A DNA stretch of 61,105 bases from an uncultured Flavobacteriales bacterium (GCA_913056345.1 CAJXMH010000016.1:1-61105); one strand, 5' to 3'. Counted from the stretch's first letter, positions 44,135-52,661 are shown. Notes: a model not told the origin generated them from the sequence alone. Numbers and translations: made by a program.

Positions 44135-44162
44135 CTAAATTAATTTTTAGACTACCCTAAAA
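44135..44162. promoter_or_regulatory. Putative DtxR/MntR-type operator array
   Basis: TTTTAGACTACCCTAAAA at 44145-44162 is the second copy of the dyad found before the TonB receptor. Another CTAAA at 44135 extends the array: half-sites CTAAA, TTTAG and CTAAA begin at 44135, 44146 and 44157, exactly one helical turn apart. It sits between the divergent porin and regulator genes. Confidence 0.6.
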
Positions 44163-44177
44163 GTAGTGCTTATTGCT

Positions 44178-44185
44178 TAACTTTG
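44178..44185 (+). promoter_or_regulatory. -7 promoter element of regulator/tro operon
   Basis: TAACTTTG, an exact TAnnTTTG match, 16 bp after the operator array. It covers an in-frame TTG at 44183, which rules that codon out as the translation start. Confidence 0.6.
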
Positions 44186-44200
44186 TCGAAAATAAACATT

Positions 44201-44854
44201 TTGCTATCCTTAACAGAAGAAAATTACTTGAAGGCAATTTTTAGCCTCAACCGAGAAGTGGCCGAAAGTGCTACCACCAATGCCATTGCCGAAAAGCTTG
44301 ATACCAAAGCCTCTTCAGTTACTGACATGATGAAAAGATTGAGCAAGAAAGATTTGGTAAACTATCAGAAGTATCAAGCTGTAAGCCTTACCAAAAAGGG
44401 CAAAGAAGTGGCTATTTCCATCATTCGAAAACACCGTCTTTGGGAGCTATTTTTAGTAGAAAAACTCCATTTTAAATGGGACGAGGTGCATGACATTGCA
44501 GAACAACTAGAGCATATCAAATCAACGCAACTAACTGATCGACTTGACGCTTTCTTAGGCTTTCCTGATCAAGACCCACACGGAGACCCGATACCAAATA
44601 AAGAAGGACAATTTCCTGAAGATGGTAGAACAACCCTAAGTGAATTAAATCAAAAAACAAGCTGTAAAGTAGTTGGCGTAAAGGACCACAGCAGTAGTTT
44701 TTTAAGCTATTTAGAAAGCATGGACATTGAATTGAACACCATTATCCAAATCAAGACCCATCATGCTTTTGATTCATCTATGGAGATTTTGATTGAAGGA
44801 AAAAAAGAGGCACATATCTCGAAAGAAGTTGCACAAAATTTATACGTAGAATGA
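44201..44854 (+). CDS. DtxR/MntR family metal-dependent transcriptional regulator
   Basis: 217 residues if started at TTG 44201, giving MLSLTEENYLKAIFSL, the usual beginning of this family; the TTG at 44183 is inside the promoter. The winged helix ENYLKAIFSL ... ASSVTDMMKRLSKKDLVNYQKYQAVSLTKKG is followed by the dimerization/metal domain (RKHRLWELFLVEKLHFKWDEVHDIAEQLEHIKS ... GFPDQDPHGDPIP, with His/Glu ligands) and a C-terminal FeoA-like SH3 domain (LSELNQKTSCKVVGVKDHSS). It is a metal-activated repressor, probably of itself, the tro genes and the TonB receptor. ATGA overlap with troA. Confidence 0.93.
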   Translation: MLSLTEENYLKAIFSLNREVAESATTNAIAEKLDTKASSVTDMMKRLSKKDLVNYQKYQAVSLTKKGKEVAISIIRKHRLWELFLVEKLHFKWDEVHDIAEQLEHIKSTQLTDRLDAFLGFPDQDPHGDPIPNKEGQFPEDGRTTLSELNQKTSCKVVGVKDHSSSFLSYLESMDIELNTIIQIKTHHAFDSSMEILIEGKKEAHISKEVAQNLYVE

Positions 44855-45774
44855 AATCTAGGTCACTCATAATCATTCTATTAGCTTCTTTACTGTTGTT
44901 TTCTTGCCAAGAGGGCAAACAACAAACTGAAAGTGATGGTGAGATCAAAATTGTTTGCACTACGGGCATGCTCGGTGATTTGGTTCAAAATCTAATCGGC
45001 ACTCAAGCTGAAGTTATTAGCCTTATGGGCCCCGGTGTAGACCCCCACCTTTACAAAGCAAGTCAAGGTGACCTCAAAAAATTGAGTGAGGCAGACATCA
45101 TCATTTACAATGGCCTACATCTAGAAGGTAAAATGGGCGAAATTTTTAAAAAACTGTCAAATCGTAAAACCATTTTAGTCGCTGCTGACGCAATTGATCA
45201 GGAATTACTTATCAACAGTAGCGACTTTCAGGGCGCTTATGACCCCCATATTTGGTTTGACCTTCAATTATGGAAAAAAGTAGCCACTCACCTAGCCCAA
45301 GAATTAAGTGAAGAAAAAGCTTTCAAAGCTGACAGCATCCAATACAGGCTTGAGCGATATGCTTTCAAACTAGACAGCTTGGATGAATGGGTAAAGGAGC
45401 AGATTTTACAAATCGACTCTTCTAAACGGGTGCTTATTACCGCTCATGATGCCTTTGGTTATTTTGGTAAGGCTTATCAAATTGAAGTAAAGGGATTACA
45501 AGGTATTTCAACGGTTTCGGAATATGGCTTAAAAGATGTCAGTGATCTAGTGAATTTTATCAGTGAAAGAGGAATCCGTTCGGTTTTTGTTGAAAGCTCT
45601 GTTTCAGATCGCGCTTTAAAAGCGGTGGTAGAGGGTTGTAAAAGCAAGGGGCATGCAGTTCAAATTGGAGGTACACTATATAGCGATGCGATGGGTGAAG
45701 CAGGCAGCACAGAAGGCAACTACCTTGGAATGGTGCAACACAATGTTAATACCGTAGTAGAAGGATTGAAATGA
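44851..45774 (+). CDS. troA: Metal ABC transporter substrate-binding lipoprotein, TroA type
   Basis: 307 residues. Lipobox LLFSC (Cys19). The cluster A-I metal-binding fold has ligands His66 (GVDPHLY), His133 (DPHIWFD), His199 (ITAHDAFGYFG) and Asp279 (LYSDAMGEAG), the His3Asp set and spacing known for Treponema TroA, which binds Zn and Mn. Segments EVKGLQGISTVSEYGLKDV and TEGNYLGMVQHN are also TroA-like. It delivers Mn or Zn to the permease. A 247-bp gap containing repeat-like DNA separates it from the ATPase gene. Confidence 0.93.
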   Translation: MKSRSLIIILLASLLLFSCQEGKQQTESDGEIKIVCTTGMLGDLVQNLIGTQAEVISLMGPGVDPHLYKASQGDLKKLSEADIIIYNGLHLEGKMGEIFKKLSNRKTILVAADAIDQELLINSSDFQGAYDPHIWFDLQLWKKVATHLAQELSEEKAFKADSIQYRLERYAFKLDSLDEWVKEQILQIDSSKRVLITAHDAFGYFGKAYQIEVKGLQGISTVSEYGLKDVSDLVNFISERGIRSVFVESSVSDRALKAVVEGCKSKGHAVQIGGTLYSDAMGEAGSTEGNYLGMVQHNVNTVVEGLK

Positions 45775-45837
45775 GAATAAAAAGTTCAAGAGATGAAGAG
45801 AAAAAGAATTGAAGCGTTGATGAGTCTAATAGTAGCT

Positions 45838-45955
45838 TGTCAGTTCGAGTGATCCCGAAACTTCGGGGTAGTATCGAGAACAAAAAGCGAATAGGTAAGC
45901 AATCCTAATTGTATAACCGCTAAGACCACCAAGAATCCACAAAGAACGCTAAGCA
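45838..45955 (+). repeat. Intergenic repeat-like element between troA and troB
   Basis: The 247-bp gap (45775-46021) has no gene. It contains CAGTTCGAGTGAT followed by the hairpin CCCGA-AACT-TCGGG (45854-45867) and GTATCGAGAAC, a motif I recognise as recurring between genes in Bacteroidota genomes. A second phrase at 45915-45955 (ACCGCTAAGACCACCAAG...) is also of a kind often seen as dispersed repeat. Copy number cannot be seen in this window, where each occurs once. Confidence 0.5.
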
Positions 45956-46021
45956 AGTGAACTTCGAGAACTTATAGTAGGCTTCGAGCCCATTACGGTT
46001 AAGAAAAGGAGAGAATACAAG

Positions 46022-46801
46022 ATGAATGATAAAACAGCCATAGAAGCGCATAACTTAACGGTCAGCTATAACCGCAGGCCAGTTTTGTGGAATGTCGACT
46101 TTGAACTGCCCGCAGGACAAGTAATTGGCATTATTGGTCCGAATGGTTCAGGTAAAACCACTTTGCTCAAAGCTATTATGGACTTGGTAAAGAAAAGCAG
46201 CGGCTATGTTAAACTCTTTGAACAAGATCTAGAAGAGGTAAGAGAACGAATCAGCTATGTTCCACAAAGAGAGTCTGTAGATTGGGATTTTCCTGCTTCG
46301 GTGATGGATGTGGTTTTAATGGGCAGATACCGAAAGAACAAATTGCTGAAAAGGCTAAGTAAAGCCGATCGCGATCTTGCAGCTGAAGCTTTAGAAAAAG
46401 TCAACATGCTTGAGTACAGCAACCGACAGATCAGCCAATTGAGCGGTGGACAGCAACAGCGGGTCTTCATTGCTCGTTCCTTAGCCCAAGGCGCAGACCT
46501 TTACATCATGGACGAACCTTTCGTAGGTGTAGATGCAGCAACTGAAGAAGCCATCATGCTTCTGATGCAGGAGATGAAAAAGGAAGGCAAAACTGTGGTA
46601 GTGGTGCATCACGATCTTCAAACAGCAAAGCTCTATTTCGACTGGATCGTATTACTCAACACACGCTTGGTAGCTTCAGGACCAAAGGATCAGATCTTTA
46701 ATGAAGCACTTTTACAAGAAGCATACGGAGGTAAGTTAAATGTTTTGAGCAAGGTAGGCGAATTGATCAAAGAAAAAGACTTTCCTGTAAGAGAAAAGTA
46801 A
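46022..46801 (+). CDS. troB: Metal ABC transporter ATP-binding protein
   Basis: 259 residues. Walker A GPNGSGKTTL (~residues 39-48), Q-loop YVPQRE, the ABC signature LSGGQQQR, Walker B DLYIMDEPFVGVD and the H-loop VVVHHDL are all intact. The PQRESVDWDFP and MGRYRKNKLLKRLS segments are characteristic of the Mn/Zn (TroB/MntA-type) subfamily. It powers import together with the two permeases encoded right after it; the stop of this gene and the next ATG are one base apart. Confidence 0.93.
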   Translation: MNDKTAIEAHNLTVSYNRRPVLWNVDFELPAGQVIGIIGPNGSGKTTLLKAIMDLVKKSSGYVKLFEQDLEEVRERISYVPQRESVDWDFPASVMDVVLMGRYRKNKLLKRLSKADRDLAAEALEKVNMLEYSNRQISQLSGGQQQRVFIARSLAQGADLYIMDEPFVGVDAATEEAIMLLMQEMKKEGKTVVVVHHDLQTAKLYFDWIVLLNTRLVASGPKDQIFNEALLQEAYGGKLNVLSKVGELIKEKDFPVREK

Positions 46802-46802
46802 A

Positions 46803-48098
46803 ATGAAGGAAACCCTTGAATTCTTCAGCTTTAGCGACCCAAATGTTAGGTTTGTAGTCTTAGGAACCATGATTTTAGGGGCCACTGCCGCTATGGTGGG
46901 CAGTTTTGCATTTTTACGCAAAAGAGCTTTAGTTGGTGATGCTATTGCACATGCTATTTTACCAGGGGTTTGCCTTTCCTTTATGGTTTCAGGAGACAAG
47001 AATCCCATAGCCTTGATTATTGGTGCCGTGATTAGCGGTTGGCTTTCTTTAATGGTGATTGATGGGATAAGTCGCACCACCAAATTGAAGAGCGATGCAG
47101 CTATTGGCATTGTACTGAGCGTCTTCTTTGGTTTTGGAATCCTGCTATTGACCTCCATTCAAAACTCTGGCAATGCGGCACAATCGGGTTTGGATAACTT
47201 CCTCTTTGGAAAAGCAGCCTCCTTAACTCAAGATGACATTCTGATCTTCAGTGGAATTGGTCTGGTGCTAATAGTGCTGGTACTGCTTTTTTACAAAGAG
47301 TTCAAACTCATATCATTCAACCCTGATTATGCGAAGGTTATAGGCCTACCGGTTAAGTTTCTTGAGTTTTTATTGGCAACCATTACAGTGCTATCAGTTG
47401 CTGTAGGCATACAGGCTGTTGGCGTAGTTTTAATGGCGGCGCTTTTGATCACACCTGCTTCTGGAGCACGTTTTTGGACCAACAAACTGAGCTATATGAT
47501 CTTAATTGCAACAGTATTCGGCGCCTTATCTGGCTTAATGGGTTCTTATGTAAGTTATGTTGCACCTGCAATGCCTACTGGGCCATGGGTGGTCATGTGC
47601 CTTTCTTTGCTTACGATTTCTTCCATTTGGTTTGCGCCCAAAAGGGGCATGTTTGCCCGCTTCAAACAGCATCGTGACAACAAGAAGAAGATCCTGCAGG
47701 AAAATATCTTAAAGCTATTCTATCACCTAGGGGAAGCAAATCAGGACTTTGAAGCCGGTAGAAGCTTCGCTACTTTAAAGGCTAGTCGAGAACTCTCTGA
47801 AAGTGAACTAGACCGTGGCTTAAAACTATTGAAACAGCAAAATTACCTGCGTAAAATGACTGATCTGTGGTACATTACACAGGCAGGTCTTGAAGCATCA
47901 AAGCGGGTAATTAAACTTCACCGACTGTGGGAGATGTACTTAAACCAACGATTAAAACTAGAGCCTGACCATGTACACAATGATGCAGAAGCAATAGAGC
48001 ACATTATCACCCCTGAAATTGAACAACAGCTAGAGCGTGAGTTAGACTTTCCGGTTAAAGACCCCCATCAAAGCACCATTCCATATCAAGAAAGCTAA
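46803..48098 (+). CDS. troC: Metal ABC permease fused to a DtxR-like regulatory domain
   Basis: 431 residues. Residues 1 to ~285 are an ABC-3 family permease with 8-9 transmembrane helices (FLRKRALVGDAIAHAILPGV; AVGIQAVGVVLMAALLITPASGARFW). From ~290 to the end is a soluble DtxR-like module: a winged helix (ENILKLFYHLGEANQDFEAGRSFATLKASRELSESELDRGLKLLKQQNYLRKMTDLWYITQAGLEASKRV) and the metal/dimer domain (KLHRLWEMYLNQRLKLEPDHVHNDAEAIEHIITPEI ... FPVKDPHQSTIP). The frame is continuous, so this is not an assembly error. The domain might sense cytoplasmic metal and gate transport. Confidence 0.93.
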   Translation: MKETLEFFSFSDPNVRFVVLGTMILGATAAMVGSFAFLRKRALVGDAIAHAILPGVCLSFMVSGDKNPIALIIGAVISGWLSLMVIDGISRTTKLKSDAAIGIVLSVFFGFGILLLTSIQNSGNAAQSGLDNFLFGKAASLTQDDILIFSGIGLVLIVLVLLFYKEFKLISFNPDYAKVIGLPVKFLEFLLATITVLSVAVGIQAVGVVLMAALLITPASGARFWTNKLSYMILIATVFGALSGLMGSYVSYVAPAMPTGPWVVMCLSLLTISSIWFAPKRGMFARFKQHRDNKKKILQENILKLFYHLGEANQDFEAGRSFATLKASRELSESELDRGLKLLKQQNYLRKMTDLWYITQAGLEASKRVIKLHRLWEMYLNQRLKLEPDHVHNDAEAIEHIITPEIEQQLERELDFPVKDPHQSTIPYQES

Positions 48099-48101
48099 GC
48101 C

Positions 48102-48968
48102 ATGGATGGATTTTGGATCATACTAAGCGGAACATTGATTGCCATTTCTTGTGGCCTTTTGGGAGCCTATTTGGTATTAAGAAAAATGGCCATGGTTGGT
48201 GATGCCATCTCTCATGCTGTTTTACCTGGCATCGTTTTAGCCTATTTGTTTTCAGGAAGCAGGGAAACCATACCCATGTTAATCGGTGCAGCCGTTTTAG
48301 GGGTGCTTACCACTGTTTTGATCGAGCTTTTTTACAAGCAAGCAAGACTTCAGATAGATGCCTCTATTGGCATCACTTTCACCTGGTTATTCGCTATTGG
48401 CATCATCTTAATTTCCGTTTTTGCCGGACAAGTAGATCTAGATCAGGATTGTGTGCTCTACGGAGAAATTGCTTACGTTCCTTTAGACCTTTGGTTCACC
48501 GCATCGGGCATTAATTTAGGTCCGCGCACCGTTTGGATTGCCGCTACCCTACTGCTTTTAATCTTAACCTTTATTTATTTTGGGAGAAGAGGCTTGTTCA
48601 TCACTACCTTCAATGAGGAGTACGCTAAAGCCTTGGGCTTAAACGTGGCCTTTTGGCATTATGCCTTAATGGGTTCTGTTTCCTTAACCACCGTTGTATC
48701 CTTCGAATCTGTAGGCGCAATCTTAGTGGTTGCCTTTTTGATCGTCCCTCCTGCCACGGCTTACCTCATTACTACTTCCTTAAAACCCATGCTTTGGCTT
48801 ACGGCTTTCTTTGGTTTCTTAAGTAGCTTAGGAGGTTACTTCTTAGCTGTTTGGATCAACGGTTCTATAGCAGGCGCTATGGCAACTGTAGCCGGGATAT
48901 TCTTTTTGTGCGTTTGGATCTTCTCCCTTATTAAACAAAAGCAAGCTTCAATTCCTTTCCGGGCATAA
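48102..48968 (+). CDS. troD: Metal ABC transporter permease
   Basis: 288 residues, 8-9 transmembrane helices, ABC-3 family (GAYLVLRKMAMVGDAISHAVLPGIVLAYLF; TTVVSFESVGAILVVAFLIVPPATAYL). It lacks the regulatory tail of its partner and has the normal length. It begins 3 bp after the fused permease. The two permeases are expected to form a heterodimer with two TroB ATPases. The 175 bp after it contain no recognisable terminator or gene. Confidence 0.92.
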   Translation: MDGFWIILSGTLIAISCGLLGAYLVLRKMAMVGDAISHAVLPGIVLAYLFSGSRETIPMLIGAAVLGVLTTVLIELFYKQARLQIDASIGITFTWLFAIGIILISVFAGQVDLDQDCVLYGEIAYVPLDLWFTASGINLGPRTVWIAATLLLLILTFIYFGRRGLFITTFNEEYAKALGLNVAFWHYALMGSVSLTTVVSFESVGAILVVAFLIVPPATAYLITTSLKPMLWLTAFFGFLSSLGGYFLAVWINGSIAGAMATVAGIFFLCVWIFSLIKQKQASIPFRA

Positions 48969-49110
48969 AACAACTATGTAACAATTTACCGCATTCATGA
49001 AGTCATAGCGGCTATCAATGAAATAGTACTTGAATCCTTCCAAACTTCAAGCGATCTTGCTCTTTTAAAGCAAAAGAGAATTTAACATTTAATAAGAAAA
49101 CGATCAGCCA

Positions 49111-49122
49111 TTGGTAATTTTA
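49111..49122 (+). promoter_or_regulatory. Putative promoter element (TTGGTAATTTTA) of jelly-roll gene
   Basis: TTGGTAATTTTA contains TAATTTTA, one base from the -7 consensus. The identical 12-mer occurs before the next T9SS gene (52643-52654). Confidence 0.35.
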
Positions 49123-49143
49123 TCAAATAACACAATATACATT

Positions 49144-52100
49144 ATGAAAACACTTTCATTTGCTTCACTGATTTTAATTTTTACTTCATTTTCGCTTCAA
49201 GCTCAAAACATTCATATTCAGGAAGACTTTAACGCAGGCACTTTACCCGCTAATTGGACGACTACAGCTATAAGTGGCAGTCAAAGCTGGTCAGTTGGCT
49301 TAAATGGGGCTTCAGCTCATACAGGAAATACGAATCTAAATGGTACTTCCTTTGCTTATTTTGATGATGATGCCCTTGGCGGAGCATCAACAAACAATCA
49401 TGCGAGTCTAACAAGTCCTGTTTTTAATAATGTAGCTGATTCACTTACCTTTTTAGAATTTGACTACAATGCAAGATTTTTTCCAGGGATACCTGACTCT
49501 TTTATGGTAGAGGTTTATGATGGCTCGAATTGGAACATCGTTTTTCAGCGAACCACAGACGATTGTGGTAGCTATACTGCACCGCAATGCAGGGGTAATT
49601 TCCCCCATGCTCTAATTGATATTTCAGCTTATAAGAACACCAACTGTCAGGTACGCTTCCGATACTTTGATGGCAACGATTGGGGTTGGTACGTGGGCAT
49701 AGACAATGTGGAAGTCTATTCTCCATTTGATCATGACCTTAGCATAAGTCGAATTATAAGACCCAATGCTAATTGCGGTCAAAGTCAAGATTCTTTGGAG
49801 GTCATGCTTGTTAATTATGGAGCTGTTTCTCAGCATAACTTTACCCTTGCTTATCAGCTAGATCTTAACCCCGTCGTACAATATACGGTCCTAGATACCC
49901 TCGCTTACCTTGATTCTATGCGTCTAACCTTCCCGAATCAACTTAATCGCAGTGTAACAACTTCTCAGAACCTTTTGGTTTATTCAGACTTAGTGAATGA
50001 TCAAGACCGTACCAACGATACTCTTGCTCAAACCCTTCTACCCTTTACAAGCACTGCTTTAAATTATTTTGAAGATTTTGAAACGGCTAATCATGGGTGG
50101 ACAGTCAGCGGACAAAATGCTTCTTGGGCTTGGGGTGTTCCCGATACTAACCTGAGCATCATCAATAGTACTCTTTCAGGAAACAGCGCTTTTGTAACCA
50201 ACTTAAATGGCCTTTACAATAACAATGAAAGAAGTTATTTAACCTCTCCCTGTTTAGACTTCTCTGCGGACACGGCAGTACCTATTTTAAGCTTTGATTT
50301 GATTTACCAGACAGAAGCCTTTTATGATTTTCTTTGGTTAGAATACAGTCTAGATGGAGGAACTAGTTGGACTAAAGTTCCAACCGGTACCTATAATCGC
50401 AATTGGTACACTAATTTGACCAATGCTTATTGGGAAGATAATTCGAATGGATGGAAAAAAGCAATAAACAGCTTGAACCAATTGGCTGGGCAAAGTGGTG
50501 CGAAATTGAGGTTTGTTTTTGAATCTGACGGAAGTACTGTTTTAGAAGGAGTAGGAATTGATAATTTATTCATCAAATCCACTGACAGTCCTGATCTTTC
50601 AATTGATGAAATCACCTATCCCGCAATAGGTATCAGGGATTCCGGTTCTTGTCAGGCCATCTCTTCTCAAGAAATTATAGAGGCTAAGATCATCAACTTC
50701 GGATCAGATACCATACGATCCTTTGTGGCTGCCTTTCAGATAAGTGGAGGTAGCATTTTTCGCGATACCATTAGAAACCTAGCTTTAGCCCCCTTCACAG
50801 ATACCAACTTTGCTTTTATCACACCTATTTTATTTCCACAAAATCAAGTCAGTCAAGCAAGTGTATGGCTTGAAATGGCAGGTGATACCATACCACAAAA
50901 TGACTCCTTGACTCAACTAATATTTGACAGTAGACCACCACTTAATTTAATTCAGACCCCATTTTTTGAAGATTTTGAAACCGTTTTGACACCCGCTATT
51001 CCTGCTAATTGGACGACGAATACTCAAGCAAACTTTAATTGGAGAAGTGCAATCAACTTCACCTTGTCAGGTAACACTGGTCCAAATTCTTCAGATGGCC
51101 AATTTTTGTATACGGAAGCTTCCTCACCTGCTAGTGCAGGCGATACTGCAATTTTAGAGTCACCCTGCATAAGCTTGAGTGGACTAAACAACTACACCTT
51201 AAGCTTTGATTACCACAAACATGGAGCAGCTATGGGTGATCTTTTAATCGATGTTTTTGATGGTGTTCAATGGATCAATGCTGTTTCGCGCATCAATGGA
51301 CAAACCCATCCCAATCAAAACGATCCTTGGTTAAGGGATTCAATTGATCTTAATGCTTATGCCAATCGCACCATACAATTGAGGTTTAGAGGCATTTATG
51401 GAACCAGTTTTACAGGCGATATGGCCATTGATAATATATTGCTATCAGACACCTCTTTTATTGATGTTGGAATTAACGATGCCAATCCAACTTCTTCTTG
51501 CTACTTAGGTCCTCAAGAACCAATCTCCTTAATAATCACCAACTATGGTGAAGAAAATATCTTACCAAATCAATTAGGGTTAAACTACCAACTAAACAAT
51601 CAAGCTCTAGTAACCGAATTATATCCTGATACCTTAAAATCGGACAGTTCCGCCTTATTTGTATTCAGCCAAACAGTTGACTTAAGCACAGCTGGCCAAA
51701 CCTACAACCTTTTACTCTATGCCAGTCTTGCAGATGATGCAAGAGGTTCCAATGATTCTATTCAAACACAAGTGATCAACCAAAGTAGCAACTTTAATCA
51801 ATCACCTAGAATCACGGAAGACTTTGAAAGTGTATCTACTATTTGTCACAATGATTTGTCAGGGTCTTCTACACTTCCTTTAAACTGGTCTTATGATTTT
51901 AATGCAATTCACTATTCATGGTTAGTTCAAGATGCCTCACTTTGTCAATTTCCTGCAAGTGCAGGCGCAACTGAAACAAACCTTACAGGCCCCTCATCAG
52001 CACATTCAGGAAATAAGTTTTTATTTTATGAAGCTACTACTACAGGTCTAAATCAGGTCAAAACCAACTGCATTGACCCCCGTAATATGACACAATTATC

Positions 52101-52641
52101 AATGGAGTTCTATTATTACATGTACGGAAATGGCATGGGAAAATTATTAATTGAAGTAGAAGATTCCGCGGGTAATATCCAATTAGTTGATTCAGTAGTT
52201 GGTTCTCCGGCATTCAATGGACAAACCCACTTTAACAATTCTTCACCTTGGCTCAGAAAGCAAGTGGTCTTGGATTCCTTTATTAATCAAACTTTTAAAG
52301 TAGTTTTTAAAGTGGTTGATATGCAATCAGAGCGTTCAGATATTGCAATAGATGATGTAAGCTTTTACAATCCGCTTACGGTTAAGCTTGACGAAATGCA
52401 GAAAGAGTCCAATACAGAAATCAGCATCTACCCTAACCCATCTCAAGGCATTTACCAAGTGCGCAGCAGCGAAAACTTAGCAGGAAAGCGCTATCAAATC
52501 TTCGACCTCAAAGGGCAACTGATTCAAGAAGGTATGTTCACGAATCGCAATTATCAACTCAATTTGAGCAATTCCCCTTCAGGTATTTATTTCTTGCAAA
52601 TCAATCAGCTTGGAGTTAAAGAGAAGTTGGTCAAATATTGA
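49144..52641 (+). CDS. Large T9SS-secreted protein with repeated jelly-roll domains
   Basis: 1165 residues from the ATG at 49144 (signal peptide to LQAQ). Four choice-of-anchor-J/MAM-like jelly-roll modules open with EDFNAGTLPANWTT, FEDFETANHGWTV, FEDFETVLTPAIPANWTT and EDFESVSTICHND..LPLNWSYDF, each containing a conserved I-D-N/D strand (VGIDNVEVYS, VGIDNLFIKS, MAIDNILLSD, IAIDDVSFYN). Three CARDB-like spacers separate them. The end is a T9SS sorting domain (ISIYPNPSQGIYQV ... SGIYFLQINQLGVKEKLVKY). There is no protease or hydrolase motif. Surface carbohydrate or protein binding is inferred. Confidence 0.9.
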   Translation: MKTLSFASLILIFTSFSLQAQNIHIQEDFNAGTLPANWTTTAISGSQSWSVGLNGASAHTGNTNLNGTSFAYFDDDALGGASTNNHASLTSPVFNNVADSLTFLEFDYNARFFPGIPDSFMVEVYDGSNWNIVFQRTTDDCGSYTAPQCRGNFPHALIDISAYKNTNCQVRFRYFDGNDWGWYVGIDNVEVYSPFDHDLSISRIIRPNANCGQSQDSLEVMLVNYGAVSQHNFTLAYQLDLNPVVQYTVLDTLAYLDSMRLTFPNQLNRSVTTSQNLLVYSDLVNDQDRTNDTLAQTLLPFTSTALNYFEDFETANHGWTVSGQNASWAWGVPDTNLSIINSTLSGNSAFVTNLNGLYNNNERSYLTSPCLDFSADTAVPILSFDLIYQTEAFYDFLWLEYSLDGGTSWTKVPTGTYNRNWYTNLTNAYWEDNSNGWKKAINSLNQLAGQSGAKLRFVFESDGSTVLEGVGIDNLFIKSTDSPDLSIDEITYPAIGIRDSGSCQAISSQEIIEAKIINFGSDTIRSFVAAFQISGGSIFRDTIRNLALAPFTDTNFAFITPILFPQNQVSQASVWLEMAGDTIPQNDSLTQLIFDSRPPLNLIQTPFFEDFETVLTPAIPANWTTNTQANFNWRSAINFTLSGNTGPNSSDGQFLYTEASSPASAGDTAILESPCISLSGLNNYTLSFDYHKHGAAMGDLLIDVFDGVQWINAVSRINGQTHPNQNDPWLRDSIDLNAYANRTIQLRFRGIYGTSFTGDMAIDNILLSDTSFIDVGINDANPTSSCYLGPQEPISLIITNYGEENILPNQLGLNYQLNNQALVTELYPDTLKSDSSALFVFSQTVDLSTAGQTYNLLLYASLADDARGSNDSIQTQVINQSSNFNQSPRITEDFESVSTICHNDLSGSSTLPLNWSYDFNAIHYSWLVQDASLCQFPASAGATETNLTGPSSAHSGNKFLFYEATTTGLNQVKTNCIDPRNMTQLSMEFYYYMYGNGMGKLLIEVEDSAGNIQLVDSVVGSPAFNGQTHFNNSSPWLRKQVVLDSFINQTFKVVFKVVDMQSERSDIAIDDVSFYNPLTVKLDEMQKESNTEISIYPNPSQGIYQVRSSENLAGKRYQIFDLKGQLIQEGMFTNRNYQLNLSNSPSGIYFLQINQLGVKEKLVKY

Positions 52642-52642
52642 T

Positions 52643-52654
52643 TTGGTAATTTTA
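52643..52654 (+). promoter_or_regulatory. Putative promoter element (TTGGTAATTTTA) of M1 peptidase gene
   Basis: Second copy of the 12-mer at 49111. Its TAATTTTA ends 7 bases before the ATG at 52662, so a transcript from it would be almost leaderless. Confidence 0.35.
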
Positions 52655-52661
52655 GAGGGAT

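Noticed and set aside
45915-45955. Possible CRISPR remnant or tRNA-derived element
   Set aside because: Only one copy is present, with no spacer pattern and no cloverleaf folding apparent.
47690-48098. DtxR-like tail of the permease as a separate gene or frameshift fusion
   Set aside because: The frame is uninterrupted, there is no internal promoter box or start with a family N-terminus, and the domain is in the expected cytoplasmic place.
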